Below, in pieces: positions 7,541-15,696 of a stretch of 42,508 bases of DNA. Numbering within the stretch: the stretch's first letter is position 1; each line of letters opens with the position of its first letter. The notes beneath the pieces were generated by a model, which worked only from the letters and a program-made list of their open reading frames with translations, ran no database searches and was not told where the DNA came from. The stretch comes from a virus: positions 1 to 42,508 of IMG/VR virus record IMGVR_UViG_3300036845_000159; one strand, 5' to 3'. The position numbers were made by a program, and so were the translations under genes.

Positions 7541-8024
7541 GCTCGGCCGCCTCGCGTTCAATGTCTAATTGCAACTCCGCAAGGACGCGCCACGCGGCCT
7601 TTGCCAGATGCCTCCCGCCGTCCTTGTCGTACCGAATGCCGATACCGTGGTCCATTAGATGCCTCGTAGCGGTATCCAATTGATTCATGGACTTGCCGCG
7701 CGCCCAATGCAGCGGTTCGCCGGGGTTATGTTGTTCGTTCCCCCGACGCGACACGTCCGCGACGGCGCAACATGCGAGTGGGAAATACATAAGCAACCCT
7801 CCAAATACGGGTAACGATTTGCGCGCCGCGTCCTCGGTCGGCAGTCCGATTACCGGGGCCGATTCGATTACCGGCGGTCCGCCGCGCTTGACTAGCTCCT
7901 CGCTATTCGCCTCGGCTGGCGGCGCGGCCACGCAACCCGCACCGCAATTCATGCAGGTAAATTCATCGCCCGGTTTCACCCCGCGCGGGGCCGCGTGGCC
8001 TTGGCGTTCGCAATAATTTGACAT
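7509..8024 (-). CDS. dATP/dGTP diphosphohydrolase-like protein (MazZ / DUF5664 type)
   Basis: The protein is 171 residues from ATG 8024 with an adjacent GAGAGGTG ribosome site. Residues about 1-35 form a Cys/His zinc-ribbon-like head (C5, C24, C27, C31). Residues about 71-158 match the family: LPVFGGLLMYFP, RRGNEQHNPGEPLHWARGKS, QLDTATRHLMDHG, DGGRHLAKAAWRVLA. MazZ of cyanophage S-2L, in the MazG-HisE superfamily, converts (d)GTP to (d)GMP for synthesis of 2-aminoadenine DNA. The domain also occurs in phages with ordinary DNA. Its place in the structural operon is odd for a nucleotide enzyme. No PurZ or DatZ homologue is in the window. Substrate is inferred from the family only. Confidence 0.75.
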   Translation of the reverse strand: MSNYCERQGHAAPRGVKPGDEFTCMNCGAGCVAAPPAEANSEELVKRGGPPVIESAPVIGLPTEDAARKSLPVFGGLLMYFPLACCAVADVSRRGNEQHNPGEPLHWARGKSMNQLDTATRHLMDHGIGIRYDKDGGRHLAKAAWRVLAELQLDIEREAAEHEASNVSSDA

Positions 8025-8036
8025 GTTCACCTCTCG

Positions 8037-9701
8037 TTATCGACAGTATCGGCCGTTTACGATCACAATCAATTGCGCCTTGCCGTTCGCCATGATCAGG
8101 CCGTGAGCCCAAAGCCACGAGGACGGAGCCCCGGAGGCGTACGGTTGGTCGGGCTCGGCAGAGTGGCCGACTTGCATTGACCCGCTTTCCTCGCCCGGCC
8201 CGTGGCCGTGTGCAATCATGGTTTTGACACCGATGCGCGACAGATTGCGCAACGCGCCCTTGGCACCGTTCGGCCCCTTGTGCCCGTGGTACTGGCACTC
8301 GTATTTGCCGACGACGAGCGATTCGCCCGACTTGAGGCAAACGACATTCGGGATATTGCGCGACTCGACGCAATACGGAAACGGCGACGGATAGGTCGGG
8401 AAACCCTCGGGCGTCAACGTGGCGTTGGCCTCCATGTATGAGGCCATGCGCAAAAGAAACCGACGGTTTTTGACGGCGACCTTTGCCCAATCGGTATTTT
8501 TGACGACCCAACGTCGCAGCATATCATCGTGGTTGGAACGCTTAACATAGGTCGTCGCGAAAGACGGCGCGACCGAGGCTAGATAATCAATGGTTGCGTT
8601 GACCTCGCCCTCCACGTTATCGCGGTCGCCGGTTGCGAGTGCGCCCTCCACGAATGGGTCGTGCGCCTCGTGCGGGTTGCACGACTGCGCGTCGAGCAAA
8701 TCGTTAAACATGATCTTGCGCGGCTTGAGCGTGGTCACTATGCCCTTGGGGCCGAACGTGGCGTCGTGTACCGCCTTGGACTTGGTCGCCGCGTGCGTGT
8801 CGCCTAGCTCGATTCCGAGCGGACGGTCGGCCGCGCTTATGCCGTCTTGGGTCACGAGCAAGCCTTTTGCGCCGTCAATAAAGTTTCCTTTGCTGTCGGC
8901 GTTCAATCGACGCGCCCAAAATAGTGGCCCTTCAATTTCGACAATGAGCGCGCCCGTGATGAAATGGTGTTCGCCGCTCTTGCCGACGTTCGAGGGAATG
9001 AAATTCTGTTTCGTGCAGGCTCCGGTTGTCATCATGAGCTTTGCCATTTTGTGACCCGGCGTCGCAACGCTCACTGTCTGCGCGCGAGTGTGGCCGAGGA
9101 TACCCGAGGACGCCCCCGTAAATCCCTCTTTGCTCGTGAGCGGCGAGGACGCCGTCGGCAGCACATTGATATCAGCAAGCAACGTCAAATTTTTGTTGAT
9201 CACCGTTCGCTCATTGTGCAAGTAGCGATTGGTGCGTACGGTTTTCCACTCGCCGTGCTCGTCGCGAACTTTGCGCACGTTCAAGAACGCATCGTCCCAC
9301 CACATGGACCCGCGCGCATCTTTGGACCAAATAGACGTGGGGTTCGAGTACCGGAGCGGGATCACCACGATTTCGGCGTCAATCTTTTTCGCGTACCGCT
9401 TGAGCGCCCGCCAAAATTGGATATTGACCGGGGTCGCGTTTTGCGCCGTGGTAATCAACAGCGTATGCGCGGAGCCAATGCGACCATTGGTGAACACGGG
9501 GAATTGATCTACGGCATTTTGCCAGTTCGGCCCCCGTACTGACGCGCTCGGGTCCGTAGTCGAATAGCACAAAGTTCGCGCGCCGCCCTCTCCCCGTCGC
9601 CGACACGTCCACCGAGTTTTTCCCTTGGCAGTTACGGAGCCCCGGTTCATGGGGCGGCCACACTTGGGGCACGGCGGCCCGGATTCCTTGGGAGCACTCA
9701 T
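8037..9701 (-). CDS. Zinc-ribbon metallophosphoesterase-like phage protein (T5 A1-like)
   Basis: The 554-residue protein has an N-terminal zinc ribbon (C11, C14, C33, C45) followed by a conserved block with TTAQNATPVN and VVIPLRYSNPTS (about 84-124). The C-terminal half has metallophosphoesterase landmarks in order: LGDTH (299-303), FNDLLD (332-337), SNHDD (389-393, in place of GNHD), YHGHKG (471-476) and AHGHGP (497-502). This architecture resembles the phage family that includes T5 protein A1, involved in early DNA transfer and host DNA degradation; that link is from memory and tentative. An AAGGA site lies about 10 bases upstream, and the ATG overlaps the previous stop. Its position between portal and head genes is unusual for an early T5-like function. 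Confidence 0.6.
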   Translation of the reverse strand: MSAPKESGPPCPKCGRPMNRGSVTAKGKTRWTCRRRGEGGARTLCYSTTDPSASVRGPNWQNAVDQFPVFTNGRIGSAHTLLITTAQNATPVNIQFWRALKRYAKKIDAEIVVIPLRYSNPTSIWSKDARGSMWWDDAFLNVRKVRDEHGEWKTVRTNRYLHNERTVINKNLTLLADINVLPTASSPLTSKEGFTGASSGILGHTRAQTVSVATPGHKMAKLMMTTGACTKQNFIPSNVGKSGEHHFITGALIVEIEGPLFWARRLNADSKGNFIDGAKGLLVTQDGISAADRPLGIELGDTHAATKSKAVHDATFGPKGIVTTLKPRKIMFNDLLDAQSCNPHEAHDPFVEGALATGDRDNVEGEVNATIDYLASVAPSFATTYVKRSNHDDMLRRWVVKNTDWAKVAVKNRRFLLRMASYMEANATLTPEGFPTYPSPFPYCVESRNIPNVVCLKSGESLVVGKYECQYHGHKGPNGAKGALRNLSRIGVKTMIAHGHGPGEESGSMQVGHSAEPDQPYASGAPSSWLWAHGLIMANGKAQLIVIVNGRYCR

Positions 9702-9850
9702 TTCGGTTTGATCCTTACGCCGCGATAGAACCCCGGCGGCTCGGGTTTGAAACGCTTTTCAATTTGCGGTTGGTGCTCGGCTCGTTTCTGCCGCGTGGCA
9801 ATGACCCCCGCGTCGGCTACTTGTCGCATCGATTCTTTAGTCTGTGCCAT
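9698..9850 (-). CDS. Small basic hypothetical protein (50 aa)
   Basis: ATG 9850 directly follows the TAA of the cupin-like gene, with GGAAGGG upstream, and the TGA overlaps the ATG of the metallophosphoesterase-like gene (ATGA). The product, starting MAQTKESMRQVADAG and ending FYRGVRIKPK, is highly basic with no Cys and no hydrophobic segment. Coupled translation on both sides supports a real gene. The function is unknown. Confidence 0.65.
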   Translation of the reverse strand: MAQTKESMRQVADAGVIATRQKRAEHQPQIEKRFKPEPPGFYRGVRIKPK

Positions 9851-10375
9851 TTATCCGCAACCCTTCCCTACTGTTGATTCACTGCCTTTCGCGGAGTAAT
9901 CGCGCTGGCCGCAATAATCCTTCCAATGCTTCCAACCATTGCCACACCAAAAGCCCCACTCACGAATCGGGGGGAACCTAAACCAAAGTGACCATATGGG
10001 ACCGTGGGACAATACCACACGATGCGGGGTCGCCGCACGTCGAAAGTAGGGGATGAATGGTAACCGGAGCTTGAGCACGTAGCCATAGGGATACGCGGAG
10101 CGCGGCACGGGGGTACGCGTGGGATCGGCCCGGGGGTCGAACAAAACCTCGGTGTAACACCCGGTCAGCAAGATACTGATATTGTGCCCCGAATGATCGT
10201 GCAATGCGCGGTCGTCGTCGGACCTATGCCAACGGTGCAGCGACAATTGCCACGCGCATTCGACGGTTTTGCCCGTGTCGAGTTCGGCGCGGTAACCAAC
10301 CACGCGTCGCCATAAGTGCCAACGCGAGGTTTGCGGGTTGGCCTTGGGTCCGATATAAAGGTCGGGCGGTCTCAT
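9851..10375 (-). CDS. Cupin-like conserved phage protein
   Basis: The 174-residue protein contains RSDDDRALHDHSGHNISILL, with a metal-binding-like HDH, a second His further on (TPHRVVLS), and WGFWCGNGWKHWKDY near the end. This pattern is typical of a small phage family with a cupin-like fold that I know only as uncharacterised; a dioxygenase or sugar-modifying role cannot be assigned. No Shine-Dalgarno site precedes the ATG. The predicted -10 of the promoter at 10387-10415 would start RNA only about five bases upstream, so the mRNA may be leaderless when made from it. Confidence 0.7.
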   Translation of the reverse strand: MRPPDLYIGPKANPQTSRWHLWRRVVGYRAELDTGKTVECAWQLSLHRWHRSDDDRALHDHSGHNISILLTGCYTEVLFDPRADPTRTPVPRSAYPYGYVLKLRLPFIPYFRRAATPHRVVLSHGPIWSLWFRFPPIREWGFWCGNGWKHWKDYCGQRDYSAKGSESTVGKGCG

Positions 10376-10386
10376 TTATGGGGGCG

Positions 10387-10415
10387 AGTATTTATGAAAC
10401 TGACGGACACGTCAA
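10387..10415 (-). promoter_or_regulatory. Leftward promoter overlapping a TGACG-N4-CGTCA palindrome
   Basis: The perfect palindrome TGACGGACACGTCA spans 10401-10414 in the 42-base gap between portal and cupin-like genes. Read leftward it gives TTGACG (10415-10410), a 17-bp spacer and AATACT (10392-10387), a good -35/-10 pair for sigma70. The start site would be near 10380, so a protein bound to the palindrome would block the polymerase. It is one of about ten copies of this palindrome. Confidence 0.65.
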
Positions 10416-10417
10416 GC

Positions 10418-12235
10418 CTATTTCGGCGGACCCTTCGCCTTGGCTGTTTTTGCGGCGGCCTTGCGATCCGCGTCGCTTTCCTTTGCGCCGTGCTGGCGGT
10501 CCTTGTCTGCCTCGGCGCTCGCGTGCTCGCGGTCGGCGTCCTTGTTGGGATCAAGGGGCGGCGCCATTGGCTCGCCGGTCTCCGGATCAATGCCCGAGTT
10601 TGGATCAATCGGCGGTCCCGGCGCATCACCCGTAAGGCCGTCGTACCCGCTGTTCGGATCGCCCGCAAGGCGCGTTCGTACTTCGTCAGGTGATATCGCG
10701 CCCATGGCGACATACTTGTCGTCGCGCTCGGCCTCGGCCTTTAGAACTTCCGCATTTTCCTTGGCGGTCGGCTTGAACAGCGTTTTGAATTTGAATGTAA
10801 TGTCCGGGTCCACCTCGCCGTACAAATCCATTTGCACGATTTCCAATGCGCGCTTGATGTGATCGCCGAACGTGTGTTGCTGTTGAGCGTTGACCCAATC
10901 GTAAAACGCTTGGAACTCGCCCTCGGTCGTTGCGCCCAAACCCGTGGGCGTAATGCCGAACAGTTTGACGAGGGGGATATGCGACGGTGCGCTCATGTGC
11001 TCTTGCGACTGAGCTTGCAATTTGTCGAGCGACGCGAGCGACACTTGGAGAGTTTTTAATTCCTCCGAGTCCTTGTTCGTAATGAACACGCCCTTATTAT
11101 CGCGCGAGGCCGTGAACATTTTTATACGCTGCAATAGCGTGGGGCCGTTGTCGCCTCCCTCTTGGACGGTCGATTGCATGTCGGTCGAAAGGTTCACAAT
11201 CGAAAAAATCGAGATAAGATCATTGACCGACTTGGCCGTGCGGAGCCAACGGTCGATATACGGTGCCATGAGTTGCGCGAGCGAAATGCCCGTGAAATTG
11301 TAAGACGGCTTGAGCAAGTCGGGGAGCGGGCGAGATATCACGACCATGAGGCGCGTGGTATGTGTTTTTTTGCCGAGCATGAACCACGATTGCGGGACGT
11401 AAAAATCCGGCAATTCCGGGCGGTTCGCGTTGTAGTTGTACGGGGTCATCCAGTACGGTTCGATCGCCGTAACGCGCATCAAAGTTCCCTTTTTTATTTG
11501 CTCGATCACGAGCGGCGTTTGGCGCACCTTGTCATTATCGGCACCCTTGAACTCCCAGTACAAATGACCGCCGCCGAACTGTCCGTCGTACAACGCCACG
11601 GTTTGGAACCGTTCGCGGAGTTTGAGTTCGTCCATGCGGTCGGTGATTTCTTTTATTTTTTCCTCGGTCGGGTCCACGACCTCGTCGCCCTCGGCGGGTT
11701 CGTCGTCGCCCGGGGGCGGTGGCGCGGCGTCGCCGGTCACCTTGGGCTTGTCGCCCTTGTCCTTGTCGTCGCCGTCCGGTGCCTTTGTGGCACCGCCCTT
11801 TGATACGATCTCGATCCACTCACGGGTCATTTCCGTGGACATGACCTCACACGGCGCGCGGTACTCGCTGATTTGTTGGAGCGCCGCGAGGTATGGGAAA
11901 CCGGGGAACGTCAGGCCGCAGCCGAGCGCGGACGAGTTTAGAAACGAGAACGTGGGCGCCGTGGTGCCGCCGTCGTCATACGCCATGGTGCGTTCGGTCT
12001 CGCGGATTCCGTTAGCGTCCATGGCGAGAACGAGGTCGCCACGGGTCACCGCGGGCAACACGTCGGGAAACACCCCCGGCGGGAGCGCCGGGCGGGCGTA
12101 CTTGACAAACTTGGGCGTTGGGGCCAATTGCTCCATGATTCGCTCGAACGCGGCGAGTGATAGCGCGGGCTTGGCCGGAGCGGGCGCGTTGACGACGGCG
12201 GGGGCTTTAGAAAACAAGTACTTAAATATGTTCAC
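10418..12235 (-). CDS. Portal protein, DUF1073 type
   Basis: The 605-residue protein has the outline of DUF1073 portal proteins: GFPYLAALQQISEYRAPCEVM, EMTREWIEI, YDGQFGGGHLYWEF, a MAPYIDRWLRTAKSVNDLI helix and HIPLVKLFGITPTGLGAT. Portals form the dodecameric channel through which DNA is packaged by TerL. Two low-complexity segments stand out: an Asp/Lys/Pro-rich insert at about 160-200 and a C-terminal Asp/Ala/Lys-rich tail after about 540. The ATG overlaps the TerL stop as ATGA. Confidence 0.88.
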   Translation of the reverse strand: MNIFKYLFSKAPAVVNAPAPAKPALSLAAFERIMEQLAPTPKFVKYARPALPPGVFPDVLPAVTRGDLVLAMDANGIRETERTMAYDDGGTTAPTFSFLNSSALGCGLTFPGFPYLAALQQISEYRAPCEVMSTEMTREWIEIVSKGGATKAPDGDDKDKGDKPKVTGDAAPPPPGDDEPAEGDEVVDPTEEKIKEITDRMDELKLRERFQTVALYDGQFGGGHLYWEFKGADNDKVRQTPLVIEQIKKGTLMRVTAIEPYWMTPYNYNANRPELPDFYVPQSWFMLGKKTHTTRLMVVISRPLPDLLKPSYNFTGISLAQLMAPYIDRWLRTAKSVNDLISIFSIVNLSTDMQSTVQEGGDNGPTLLQRIKMFTASRDNKGVFITNKDSEELKTLQVSLASLDKLQAQSQEHMSAPSHIPLVKLFGITPTGLGATTEGEFQAFYDWVNAQQQHTFGDHIKRALEIVQMDLYGEVDPDITFKFKTLFKPTAKENAEVLKAEAERDDKYVAMGAISPDEVRTRLAGDPNSGYDGLTGDAPGPPIDPNSGIDPETGEPMAPPLDPNKDADREHASAEADKDRQHGAKESDADRKAAAKTAKAKGPPK

Positions 12236-13881
12236 GTTTCAAAGTCTCGCAACATGTCGTCCGAAATTATCAGAGGATTCTTGCGGGGAGAGTAGCACAT
12301 CATAACCGCGTCGGCCAAGTTCGGCGACCGGGTATCGTCGGGGACCTTGTCCACAATGCGCTTGCCGCTCGGTTGCCACTTCCAAACGGGTTGGATTAAC
12401 TCCGAGGCGAGGGTTGCAAGTTCGGGGAGTTGTGGGTCAATGCACACAATGAGACTGGGATCATATGGCTCGCCCTTGCTCGCTTTCCACGACTCGTTGA
12501 ACATCGTGTACAGATGCCACCACGCTTGGGCTTTGTAGTTCGCGAACATGTCCTCGTTTTTTATCTCCGAGCGCGGCGCGCGGCGCTCCGGCCACAACAC
12601 GGCGCCCGAGCCCCGGAACGGGACGGCGGTCACCTCGCGGAACTCGCGCGGCGATTCCTTGCGACGCAACTCATTCAATACGCGGATATCGCCACGCACG
12701 TTCGCGCCCATGCCGTCGGCGTCGTACTCGAATATGCGCTCGCCCAATTGCTCGACCGTGACAACGGCCTCGGTCGTCGTGGCGTAAAGGTCCGAGCCCT
12801 TGCCGCTCCACGACTTGAGATAATCAAGCACGAGCCCCTTGCGTGACGCCAGCGCGTTTTTGTCGCGGCCTTGGTCCGCCACGTCGAGCGCGGTTCGTCG
12901 TAGCCCCGTGGCCGTTATGCCGAGCTTGAGGTGCAACCCAATGGCGGCTTGCACCATGTCCGACGGTATAATGACATTGTTCGCCGCGGCGTCGAAATTA
13001 CAGTCTATTTCCTGAGCGACGATGACGGGGTCAAGCGCGTTGGGTCCCGTGCTCTTTCCGTCGTACCACGCTTGATCCTTGCGCGGGTCGTCCCGCCATC
13101 CGAACCGAAACACGCGCGTTTGCCCGCTATGGACTTTTTCCGCAAACGAGTTCGCTTTACCATTGACTGAACTCATGTCGATACGGCAGTCGGTCGTCGC
13201 CGCGAGCGAGGCGTCAATCAGTTTGGGGCGCTCGACGTGCGCGGCCTCGTCCACGATGTACACTGATTTGCGACCGCCGCGCCCGATATTGTCCCCCGCC
13301 TCGCCAGTAACGCTCGACCCGGTCTCGGGGAAATGCAGACGCATGTGCGCCGCGTGGCGGCCAAGCTCCCACCCGCACCGAAACTCGTACGGCAACCATT
13401 GCAAAAACATCTTGGCTTTGTAGAACAAAGTGTCCGGGTCGCCGCTCCGGTCCACTTTATCTTCTTTAGCGGAACCTATACCAACCATAAAATCTTTGAT
13501 AAAAAGACACTTGGTACACGACCACGCCATCGCGACCCACGACGCGCCCACGTCGCGAGACTTGACGACGGCGCCACCCTCGCCTTTGTTGTACCCGTCC
13601 TCGATCCATTGGATAAGCTCGACTTGCTTTGGGAACAGCAAAAACGGCATGACCGGGGAGCGCGGTTTCAACACGCGAGGGTCAATGGTCAACGCCCAAT
13701 CGCTTATAAATTGTGCGACGTGGTCCGCATAATATCGCTTGATCAATAGTAATTCTTTGGGGTACGCGCGCAGAAAAGCGATACGGCGGGCGCGTTCAAT
13801 AAATATCGGTCGATAATCCGGGTTGCGGTAGTCAATCGGAACGATAGGCGGAATAGCAAATGCAGGGTCAAAGGGAGACAT
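12232..13881 (-). CDS. terL: Terminase large subunit
   Basis: From ATG 13881, preceded by CACGAGGA, the protein is 549 residues. The ATPase has a Walker A-like KSRDVGAS loop (107-114) of the type found in terminases and a Walker B VYIVDEAAH (207-215). The nuclease part has RTALDVADQGRDKNA (first acidic residue D333), FEYDADGMG (384-391) and a late NLADAVMM segment, matching the three acidic clusters of RNaseH-like terminase nucleases. It pumps DNA through the portal and cuts concatemers. It is the first gene of the leftward head operon, while the small subunit is far away at 21145-22026. Confidence 0.93.
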   Translation of the reverse strand: MSPFDPAFAIPPIVPIDYRNPDYRPIFIERARRIAFLRAYPKELLLIKRYYADHVAQFISDWALTIDPRVLKPRSPVMPFLLFPKQVELIQWIEDGYNKGEGGAVVKSRDVGASWVAMAWSCTKCLFIKDFMVGIGSAKEDKVDRSGDPDTLFYKAKMFLQWLPYEFRCGWELGRHAAHMRLHFPETGSSVTGEAGDNIGRGGRKSVYIVDEAAHVERPKLIDASLAATTDCRIDMSSVNGKANSFAEKVHSGQTRVFRFGWRDDPRKDQAWYDGKSTGPNALDPVIVAQEIDCNFDAAANNVIIPSDMVQAAIGLHLKLGITATGLRRTALDVADQGRDKNALASRKGLVLDYLKSWSGKGSDLYATTTEAVVTVEQLGERIFEYDADGMGANVRGDIRVLNELRRKESPREFREVTAVPFRGSGAVLWPERRAPRSEIKNEDMFANYKAQAWWHLYTMFNESWKASKGEPYDPSLIVCIDPQLPELATLASELIQPVWKWQPSGKRIVDKVPDDTRSPNLADAVMMCYSPRKNPLIISDDMLRDFET

Positions 13882-14031
13882 ATAAAAAATCCTCGTGCAG
13901 TGAGAATGGCAAGACGTGGGCACATAGTAGCATATTAATCAAAAGTGTGACGCAGTTCTCGTCCATTCCGTCAGTTTTCAGGTTCTAATGCCTAACAGAT
14001 GATCCGTTCGACATTCAACCCAAGGTGAATT
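13882..14031. promoter_or_regulatory. Divergent promoter/operator region between TerL and the rightward operon
   Basis: This 150-bp gap separates two divergent operons. A TGTGACGCAG element starts near 13946 and a right half-site TCCGTCAG lies at 13967-13974, similar to the dispersed palindromes. Rightward, TCTAAT (13984-13989) is a candidate -10 before the gene at 14032. Leftward, TACTAT (13929-13924) is a candidate -10 for the TerL operon. No TTGACA-like -35 is well placed, so activator or phage-factor dependence is possible. Confidence 0.5.
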
Positions 14032-14820
14032 ATGGATATGAACATGCCCGCGTTGCCCGCCGAGATTACCCCGGCGCGAATCACTGCCGCCGCGTTGCCC
14101 GGTCGAGTCGAGGCCGCGCGTATGGCGCTCGCTCGGTGTGAGGACTTGAGCGAAGTAATGAATTGGAAGAACGCCGCCGACGGTTTGGCCGCGCTCGCAA
14201 AAACGCTTAAGGTCGCGCCCGAGCTTATCGCGTCTACGAATCGACTTGTTAAAGATGCTATTTTACGCATGGGGCAATTGTTGGTCAAATATCCCACCGA
14301 GCGAACAGCGGTTAAAGTCGCGCCGTTCACGGTCAAACTTCCTAAGTCTAAAAAAGATAGACTTGGACGGCAACGTGAAGCGATAACTATCGTTCGCGAT
14401 ACTATTCCCGGAAAAAACGCGCGAACCGAAATAGCAGAAACTGCGGGCATTCCAAAACATATAGCGATACAAGCGGCCCGCGTGGCAGAGGCGCCACGCG
14501 CGACCCAACAGAAAATTTTAGCGGACAATAAAATAAAGCCGTCATCTCGCGCTATGGCGGCGGCGTGCCCATCCCGCCAACCCGGTGAATTTAAAGGCGT
14601 TCATCATTCGGATGCCATGCGTAGGGTAACGCGCGGTCCCAGCGGGAACGGCTCGTACGGATTGCACGGCGCGAAATATTGTCTAAAAACAATTCCGCTT
14701 AATGAGATACGCCGCCTAACAACCGAGGAGCGAAAAACTGTCTATACCCACGTAACTGAATGCCTTGAACTTTTAGACGCAATCAGCCAACGCCTTGACG
14801 CAACGGAGCCCAAGAAATGA
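14032..14820 (+). CDS. HTH-containing regulatory-like protein, unrecognised
   Basis: The 262-residue protein has an AGGTGA site just before its ATG. Residues about 20-85 (ARMALARCEDLSEVMNWKNA, then NRLVKDAILRMGQLL) resemble the helical N-terminal domain of mobile-element proteins of unknown function. The central part (ARTEIAETAGIPKHIAIQAA) looks like a helix-turn-helix of ParB/KorB type, which suggests DNA binding. It heads the rightward operon of small genes and overlaps the next gene as ATGA. The middle of the gene is visibly richer in A/T than its neighbours, which may mean recent acquisition. It could be an early regulator, but that is inference. Confidence 0.65.
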   Translation: MDMNMPALPAEITPARITAAALPGRVEAARMALARCEDLSEVMNWKNAADGLAALAKTLKVAPELIASTNRLVKDAILRMGQLLVKYPTERTAVKVAPFTVKLPKSKKDRLGRQREAITIVRDTIPGKNARTEIAETAGIPKHIAIQAARVAEAPRATQQKILADNKIKPSSRAMAAACPSRQPGEFKGVHHSDAMRRVTRGPSGNGSYGLHGAKYCLKTIPLNEIRRLTTEERKTVYTHVTECLELLDAISQRLDATEPKK

Positions 14821-15311
14821 AAACGCCACTTAAAACGGTGCTCGAGTACCCCAACCATTTGAAACGCGCCGCGAACTCTAAGCAATTCGGCAAGAAAGCA
14901 ATGCGCGCCGCAACCACTCGGCTACGCGAAATTGCCCGCACCTCGAAAATGGACCAAGCGGCATTTGACTCCCTCGAATACCGATGGGGCGGCGGCGACA
15001 CCGTGGGGCGACTCCCGCTCACGGACGAGAACAAGGTCAATGACTTTATCCGCGCTCGTACCCGAATCTGGCGTAACACTTGGATCACCGAGGCCGCCAC
15101 GATGCACATTGGCTCGGACGCCTACGCGGGCATGATCGTCGAGGTTAGCTCGACCGGCCACCAAGTCGTGTTCGCGCGCGAGGGCCAATCCCACCGCGTG
15201 ACACGCTTTAGCCGCCGCCCCAAACAGGACAACACCTACGTTGAGGTCGGCGGTAAGAACCGGTACCTCGTCCTCGGCGTGGCCGAAACCAAACTCGACC
15301 CGGGGTTCTAA
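14817..15311 (+). CDS. Hypothetical protein with duplicated N-terminal domain (long form)
   Basis: The 164-residue protein starts at the ATGA overlap with the previous gene. Residues about 12-93 are nearly identical to the N-terminal 82 residues of the protein at 16226-16522. The rest (IGSDAYAGMIVEVSSTGHQVV to LGVAETKLDPGF) is a separate domain, resembling small phage domains that end in LDPxF and are of unknown function. The shared part is basic and includes WGGGDTVGRLPLTD. No catalytic motif is seen. Confidence 0.7.
   Translation: MKTPLKTVLEYPNHLKRAANSKQFGKKAMRAATTRLREIARTSKMDQAAFDSLEYRWGGGDTVGRLPLTDENKVNDFIRARTRIWRNTWITEAATMHIGSDAYAGMIVEVSSTGHQVVFAREGQSHRVTRFSRRPKQDNTYVEVGGKNRYLVLGVAETKLDPGF
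14850..15094 (+). repeat. 245-bp direct repeat, copy A
   Basis: This stretch matches 16229-16473 with no gaps and about 12 mismatches by my count (about 95% identity). Only two mismatches change the protein (Lys to Glu, Thr to Pro). The match ends abruptly at ATCACCGAGGC, after which the two genes differ completely. This indicates a recent segmental duplication with selection on the protein. Confidence 0.9.
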
Positions 15312-15315
15312 ACTG

Positions 15316-15356
15316 TGACCGGGTTCGCATCTTATTGACGATTCCGTCAGTAGGAT
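15316..15356 (+). promoter_or_regulatory. Tandem operator/promoter: TGTGACC box and TGACG-N4-CGTCA palindrome
   Basis: CTGTGACCGGGTTCGCAT begins at 15314 and TGACGATTCCGTCA lies at 15336-15349, 20 bp further on. TAGGAT at 15351-15356 is a candidate -10. The same order of boxes with the same 20-bp step occurs at 36888-36929. The downstream leader also shares a 20-base stretch with that locus, so both genes are probably co-regulated. Confidence 0.6.
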
Positions 15357-15387
15357 GCGAGTCACGGTCAAACAACGGAGCAACGAA

Positions 15388-15696
15388 GTGAAAAAGTTTA
15401 CCCTGAAAATCAACACGCCGTACGGCGAGTTCACCCGCACGACGGGCACCGCGTACACACATGTGGTCGTCAGTCACCCGGTTAGCCGTTGCGGCAAGCC
15501 CATCGTGAGCGCCGCCGAACTCCACGCTAACCTCGTGGCCGACGGCAACCGCACCTCGGGCGTTATGGCTCGCGTCATGAAAGACCGGGGCTACTTGGTC
15601 TCTTGGCACGCGAGCGAGGCGAACGCGCGCAAGGCCGCCGAAAAGGGAAATAGCGCGTATTTCACCACCCGCGACGGCGAGGTGTACTCCCTATGA
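15388..15696 (+). CDS. Hypothetical protein (102 aa)
   Basis: I chose GTG 15388 because GGAG lies 10-13 bases upstream within a leader (GGTCAAACAACGGAGCAACG, 15366-15385) that also precedes the GTG of the UvrD-like helicase at 36960. The product starts MKKFTLKINTPYGEFTRTTG and includes SRCGKPIVSAAELHAN and MKDRGYLVSWHASEANARKA. It is not a family I recognise. It probably folds as a small alpha/beta domain and overlaps the next gene as ATGA. Confidence 0.65.
   Translation: MKKFTLKINTPYGEFTRTTGTAYTHVVVSHPVSRCGKPIVSAAELHANLVADGNRTSGVMARVMKDRGYLVSWHASEANARKAAEKGNSAYFTTRDGEVYSL

Noticed and set aside
14032-14820. Annotation as ParB partition protein
   Set aside because: Only a short helix-turn-helix resembles ParB/KorB; the ParB N-terminal CTPase motifs (GxxR and similar) are not visible and no ParA is nearby.
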